In this document: positions 59,086 to 64,000 of the stretch, piece by piece
Position numbering within the stretch: the first letter of the stretch is position 1
Layout of the letters: each line of letters opens with the position of its first letter
Source: Archilochus colubris
Lineage: Eukaryota; Chordata; Aves; Apodiformes; Trochilidae
Reading direction: 5' to 3'
DNA length: 64,000 bases
Assembly: GCA_023079485.1 (NCBI GenBank)
Contig: CM041115.1
Span: 27,405,505 to 27,469,504 of the forward strand
The notes under the pieces: generated by a model
What the model saw: the letters and a program-made list of their open reading frames with translations, nothing else
The model's database searches: none
What the model was told of the DNA's origin: nothing
Translations under genes and position numbers: made by a program

Positions 59086-60003
59086 TATAAAGATAAAACA
59101 TACAAGTAAAATATGTATGGTAGTGGAGATGCTGCAGGACTTACTGGTACACAGGATATGGAATCATACTCACAAGTCTTTTCTAAGAACGGGAAAGATT
59201 TTTGTATTATTTATAGCCTGGCTTTCATTAGATTTTAGTGTTTTACCCTTCTCCTCATCTCCATTTCAGCAAACATTTTATTTAATGTTGCTTGTCACTA
59301 GCATGACAGATACAAGCTTACAGAGAAGTTTAATATAATTTGATACAATTTGATTAATATTTTCTTTTTATAACATAAAAGAATGCACATGTAGTCAACA
59401 TGATTTGCTATGGAACAGCCACTGTTGAAAACTTACTGTTCTCTAATAACACATGAAAATGTGAAGTAATGGTTTAGCTACCGCTGTTCTCTGAGCACTT
59501 TTTGAATTATAGTTTTAGTTAAGAAATATGTGTCTATTATAATAACACAATTGGAAAAGATTATTGCACTGCTAAATTATTTTTACTATCTTTTAGATTT
59601 GCTATCACATCTCGACCTGTATCCAATTCATACCTAATTAAACACTTTATCACCTCATCAATTCCTTTTTGAAATGTCTAGTACTATTATTTTATTGCAT
59701 AGCAATAAGTATTATATTGGTAAGAAGACTCAGTTTTCTCTCCAGAAACCTTTAGCCCATGTATGAAAATTTGCATACAGATCGGAGAGGAACATGATTT
59801 AGATATAAAAAGCAGATAAACAGGAAATGTGGTATTTCAAATTTATAATGTGAAAAAGCTATACAGCCTTATTAGCTAGGGCTGTAGAAGTAAAAATGCA
59901 TGAATAAGATGTAAGTCTTAAGAAGAGGAATGAGGAATTCTGAATTCCTTTGACTAGACCTTAATATTTTCTGAGTCTCTTCCTTACTTTGATTTCAGAC
60001 CAT

Positions 60004-60055
60004 GAATCATAGACACTAGGGCTGGAAAAATCCACTTAAGCTACACCAGTGCACA
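60004..60055 (-). mobile_element. Possible CR1 terminal relic
   Basis: AATCATAGACACTAGGGCTGG resembles a diverged reverse-complement CR1 end. It is short and weak. Confidence 0.4.
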
Positions 60056-60207
60056 AGAACATATTCTTCTCTATTTTTGCAGTCTAATCCAAAAATTGTC
60101 AAATTAATGGATTTTCAGTTCCCTCTACAGTAATACTCTTAATTGTTCTCATTGGTAGGAATCAATTGTTTTTCCTTATCCAGTTAAAATACAAGATTTC
60201 TTGGACA

Positions 60208-61282
60208 GGAGCACCCTGTGCTGGATTAGGAACTGGCTGGAGGGCCGGGCCCAGAGAGTGGTGGTGAACGGGGCTGCATCCAGTTGGCGGCCGGTCACTA
60301 GTGGTGTCCCCCAGGGATCAGTGTTGGGCCCAGTTCTGTTTAATATCTTTATCGACAACCTAGACGAAGGGATTGAGTCCATCATCAGCAAATTCGCAGA
60401 TGACACCAAGCTGGGAGGAAGTGTGGACCAACTTGAAGGCAGGAGGGCTCTGCAGAGGGACCTGGACAGACTAGAGAGCTGGGCTGATTCCAATGGGATG
60501 AGGTTCAACAAGGCCAAGTGCCGGGTCCTGCACTTTGGCCACAACAACCCCATGCAGCGCTACAGGCTGGGCACAGAGTGGCTGGAGAGCAGCCAGGCAG
60601 AAAGGGACCTGGGAGTCTGCATCGACAAGAAACTGAACATGAGCCAGCAGTGTGCCCAGGTGGCCAAGAAGGCCAATGGCATCCTGGCCTGTATCAAAAC
60701 AGCGTCACCAGCAGGTCCAGGGAGGTGATTCTTCCCCTGTACTCAGCGCTGGTTAGGCCACACCTCGAGTACTGTGTCCAGTTCTGGGCCCCTCAGTTTA
60801 AGAAGGATGTAGAGGTCCTGGAACAGGTCCAAAGGAGGGCAACCAGGCTGGTGAAGGGACTCGAGCACAGGCCCTATGAGGAGAGGCTGAGAGTGCTGGG
60901 GCTGTTCAGCCTGAAGAAGAGGAGGCTCAGGGGAGACCTCATTGCTGTCTACAACTACCTGAAAGGAGGCTGTAGCGAGGTGGGAACTGGACTCTTTTCA
61001 CAGACGCCCTTCAATAAGATTAGAGGACACAGTCTTAGGTTGTGCCAGGGGAGGTTTAGGTTGGATATTAGAAAGAATTTCTTCACGGAGAGGGTGATTA
61101 GGCTGTGGAATGGACTGCCCGGGGAGGTGATGGATTCTCCGTCCCTGGAGACATTTAAAAAAAGACTGGATGTGGCACTCGGTGCCATGGTCTAGCAACT
61201 GCTCCGGTGGGTCAAGGGTTGGACTAGATGATCTCTGAGGTCCCTTCCAACCCGGCTAATTCTATGATTCTATGATTCTATG
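60208..61282 (+). mobile_element. CR1 LINE, best-preserved copy in the window
   Basis: A 5'-truncated copy that starts just before the [16 protein letters not shown] block. The catalytic motif [10 protein letters not shown] near 60,390-60,418 is intact. The first frame runs to about 60,690. A one-base deletion in the TGTATCAAAACAGC stretch near 60,690 shifts the rest into another frame, which continues open to the RT C terminus at 61,195. The 3' UTR ends in three perfect ATTCTATG octamers (61,259-61,282). The low number of lesions marks it as the youngest CR1 here, though truncation makes it immobile. Confidence 0.96.
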
Positions 61283-62448
61283 TACGACCATAAATATAGG
61301 TCTTCCTAAACTTCTTATCTATTTCTACTATCTATTATCTCCTTATCTACATCTTCTGCTCCTTTGTCATTCAATAAAAATATTAATTGTTCAACAATAA
61401 TCCAGTTTCAGATGTCTGCTTTAATTTAAAACACAAAATTAATAATTTTACAATGGTCTGTACTTAAAATTTACAATGTATGTAAAAACTCTATGTATTT
61501 TATTTCTGGTAAGTTAAAAGTCAGCTCCCACCCCTCCCCCCCCAAGAAAAAAGAAAAAAAAATTGTTCTGTTGTTCATCTGCCAAGTCTTGTAAAATTAG
61601 TCTCTATCTTTGGAAATCTTTGGAAAATCATGGTTATATAAAATCGAATAAGTAACATTATATAGTAACAAAAACACACCCATCAATATTAAGGCAAAAC
61701 TGTAGAATTGAATATTAACACATGAGGAAACCACTGAAGGGAAAAAAACACTAGCAAATACATGTCATTGTCCTTGTGTGATTTGTTGTTAAGAAGAAGA
61801 AAAGAAGTACCTAGGTCAGAGGTGAAATGTTAATTTTACAAAAAGTTATTTATTGTATTTTGATCCCTTATTATCAGAAGAACTACATCACTCTTCCTTT
61901 AAGCTTCGCTGGCAGACGGTGTAGGACAAGGGTTGAGAAAGATGCCAAGGATACTCAATATCTCTCTTGCAAAAAGTGCTGATCTTGAAGGCATAGTTAG
62001 AGTCTTATTAATAACATGGATTAAAAATAACACCAAGACCTCTTCCAATATACTTAGTTGTATTAAACATGTATTCCGCTGTTCACCATTTGCTAGCTCT
62101 TCTGAACACATTGGGAATATCTCCCACTAAGCAGTTTTAAAATACTCTATCAGAACTGGAAGCATCCTGTTCTTATTCATATTTTTACTTCTTCCACATA
62201 TTGCTATATGGTATATAATGAAGGAAATGACATTTCTGGAAGACTTCTATAAATGAAGAACATACTCGACTTTTTTTTATTTCTACTATTGAAACAGCAA
62301 AAATGCTATCAAATTGCTGAAATTTAAGGCCTGTTGCTGAAGCAGAAGACTGAGGACAATACTAGCTTAACATTCTGGCCTAGTCTTGGAAATGTGGTTT
62401 AGGTTTTGTGAAGTTTTCCACTTTACTGAGGTGCTTACATACATAAAC

Positions 62449-62474
62449 TTTTTTTTTTTTTTTTTTTTTTTTTT
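62449..62474. repeat. T26 homopolymer
   Basis: Twenty-six consecutive T. It could be the poly(A) tail of an antisense retroposed copy, but no retrogene is recognisable to its left. Confidence 0.9.
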
Positions 62475-62829
62475 GTGCCATTTGCTGACAGTCTGAAAAC
62501 TGCTGTGTTGTCAAAAACCATTTACTGGTATTGGTAAATATCTCTGTATTCAGTCTGTGTTTAATCACATAGAATACTAGCCTCTTAGAATTTTCCTTTA
62601 TTTTTACATCCATTGTTGCTCTTGATCTTGTTCTTGATCTTGAAGATCTTTTCTTACACAGACAAATTACTTACACTGGGGTGTTTAAGTAGAAAAAAGG
62701 TTATGATGAACAAATATTGACAAAATACGGAGTTCTTAGCTGATGGAGATCTTCATTCATCTTGTCACATATCTATGAATGGTATGAAGACTGTGATTTG
62801 GGTCATCAGAAACAGTGTAACAGGATGAG

Positions 62830-62888
62830 AACAAGGTTGGACTCAGTCTTTTCCAGCCTGAGCAACTCTATGATTCTATGATTGTATG
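62830..62888 (+). mobile_element. CR1 3'-end fragment
   Basis: GGTTGGACTCAGTCTTTTCC followed by ATTCTATG and ATTGTATG octamers (62,873-62,888) is a truncated CR1 terminus. Confidence 0.82.
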
Positions 62889-64000
62889 ATTATTTATCCT
62901 TTTGCTTTGTCCTGGAAATTCGGATAATAATGTAATTCAGATATTTTTGACATTTGAAGAGTTCTTAGATATGACAAAATAAACTTTTGTTCAATCTTCT
63001 TGTTCAGCTCTTCAGACTGCCCTAGTCTCATCACTATGTAGAGAGTAAAGAATACAGGAAAATACAGTTAAGGTTAGAATATTAAAGATAACCTAGTCTA
63101 ATGAAGCTGAATATAGTACCAAAAAACTCTTCAGTGTTTTCCCCATGTGGTATGAAAATAAATGTAATTTCTTAGAAAGAATAAGAGATTAAATAGATCT
63201 GTCCACAACATAGTGTCAGTTTTAAAAGACTAAAAAAGCAAAAGTAATGAACGTAGAAGTTTCACATTGTAACAGTTCAAAATTTATCTTCAGAGTGATT
63301 TGGGCATAATGTATTTTGCAGGAATTATGCAATTTTCTTATGATGCTGCTTTTAGCAAAAAAGGTAAACAATATCTTTACATACTATGTACAGTACAAAC
63401 ACTGTAAGTTCAGTTACTGTGTTAAGACATGGACCACCTAAAAATAAAAATCAGCTGAACAGAAGTGAAATGCAATTATGGCATACAGAAATGTGATGTA
63501 CATCTTAACTCCTGCTTGCTCATGAACAGTTGTAAAGAATTACATCCGACAAGAACAGTCTGTGGAGTTGATTTTTCTGAGTAACATAACTTCAGTAAAA
63601 AGGATCACATTTTTTTGTAGCTCTCAGTAGAAACCTTGATTTCATGACAAATACATTGCCCTTAAACAGTGAAGGGCTTCTTGGCAAGTGCTTTCCACTA
63701 TAAATCACATTACATCAAGACAAAAGCATTACAATGTTTTTCATCTCCTGACTGTAATGATGACTGTAATTTTCAATTTGTTTCATTGAGAGTTCTATTG
63801 AAATGTCCTTCATTTCCTTAATTCAAAGACTTAAACAAAATGTTACTTATGAATTACCCCTTATATTTCACCAAATGTTTGTCGGGATGGAAAGCACACT
63901 ATCGGCATATAGACACTGTTTTTATTAAATCCATAATTCTTTGTTCCAAAATGCTTCTCTGGAATAATACCTACTTCTACTTCATTATTCTAGATAGCAT

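Larger units (their letters stand above)
58482..60207. other. Intergenic with two short CR1 relics
   Basis: Apart from antisense CR1 ends at about 59,009-59,085 and perhaps 60,004-60,055, nothing is recognised. Confidence 0.5.
61283..64000. other. Intergenic to window end
   Basis: No gene is recognised. It contains a CR1 terminus at 62.83-62.89 kb and a T26 run. AUH, the usual downstream neighbour of NFIL3 in amniotes, shows no recognisable exon or CpG island before the window ends. Confidence 0.5.

Noticed and set aside
61283..64000. Search for exons of AUH downstream, and of ROR2 in the 5' flank
   Set aside because: No enoyl-CoA hydratase-like or receptor kinase-like exon could be seen, although short exons could escape a reading by eye.
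1..64000. CRISPR arrays, operons, rRNA and intact tRNA genes
   Set aside because: The window is vertebrate nuclear DNA; no spaced direct repeats, no rRNA sequence and no intact cloverleaf were seen.

Overview
This is a vertebrate nuclear window, almost certainly avian. The evidence is several CR1 LINE copies ending in the ATTCTATG octamer typical of bird CR1, plus endogenous-retrovirus LTRs of families common in birds. Intron structure is vertebrate-like and gene density is low. Only one protein-coding gene can be supported: NFIL3 (E4BP4), a bZIP transcriptional repressor and circadian/immune regulator, on the + strand. NFIL3 lies on the Z chromosome in chicken, so Z linkage is likely but is not shown by the sequence.

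Layout. 1-29 kb is gene-poor 5' flank holding a CR1 copy (3.4-5.0 kb), a nearly complete antisense ERVL-type LTR (6.2-7.2 kb), and a nested insertion at 20.8-21.7 kb, where an alpharetrovirus/ERVK-like LTR sits inside an antisense ERVL-type LTR. 29.0-32.1 kb holds two adjacent CpG islands, taken as the NFIL3 promoter and untranslated first exon. About 30.2-41.96 kb is the inferred first intron, which carries one antisense CR1. 41,960-about 43,815 is the coding exon: a 5' UTR with two uORFs, the complete 457-codon NFIL3 reading frame, and a short 3' UTR with a Pumilio-type site and AATAAA. 43.8-64 kb is 3' flank, dense in CR1 and LTR debris between 48.2 and 53.9 kb, with a second ERVL-type LTR at 58 kb and the best-preserved CR1 copy at 60.2-61.3 kb.

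The most interesting signals are regulatory. Four PAR-bZIP/E4BP4-type sites lie in or beside the CpG islands, which would let NFIL3 and its PAR-bZIP competitors control the gene. Two exact RORE matches in the inferred intron are candidate REV-ERB/ROR inputs. The uORF stop overlaps the NFIL3 start as TGATG, next to a weak start context, which suggests translational control by termination-reinitiation. All of these are motif-level inferences. No exon of the neighbours expected from other amniotes (AUH, ROR2) was recognised.
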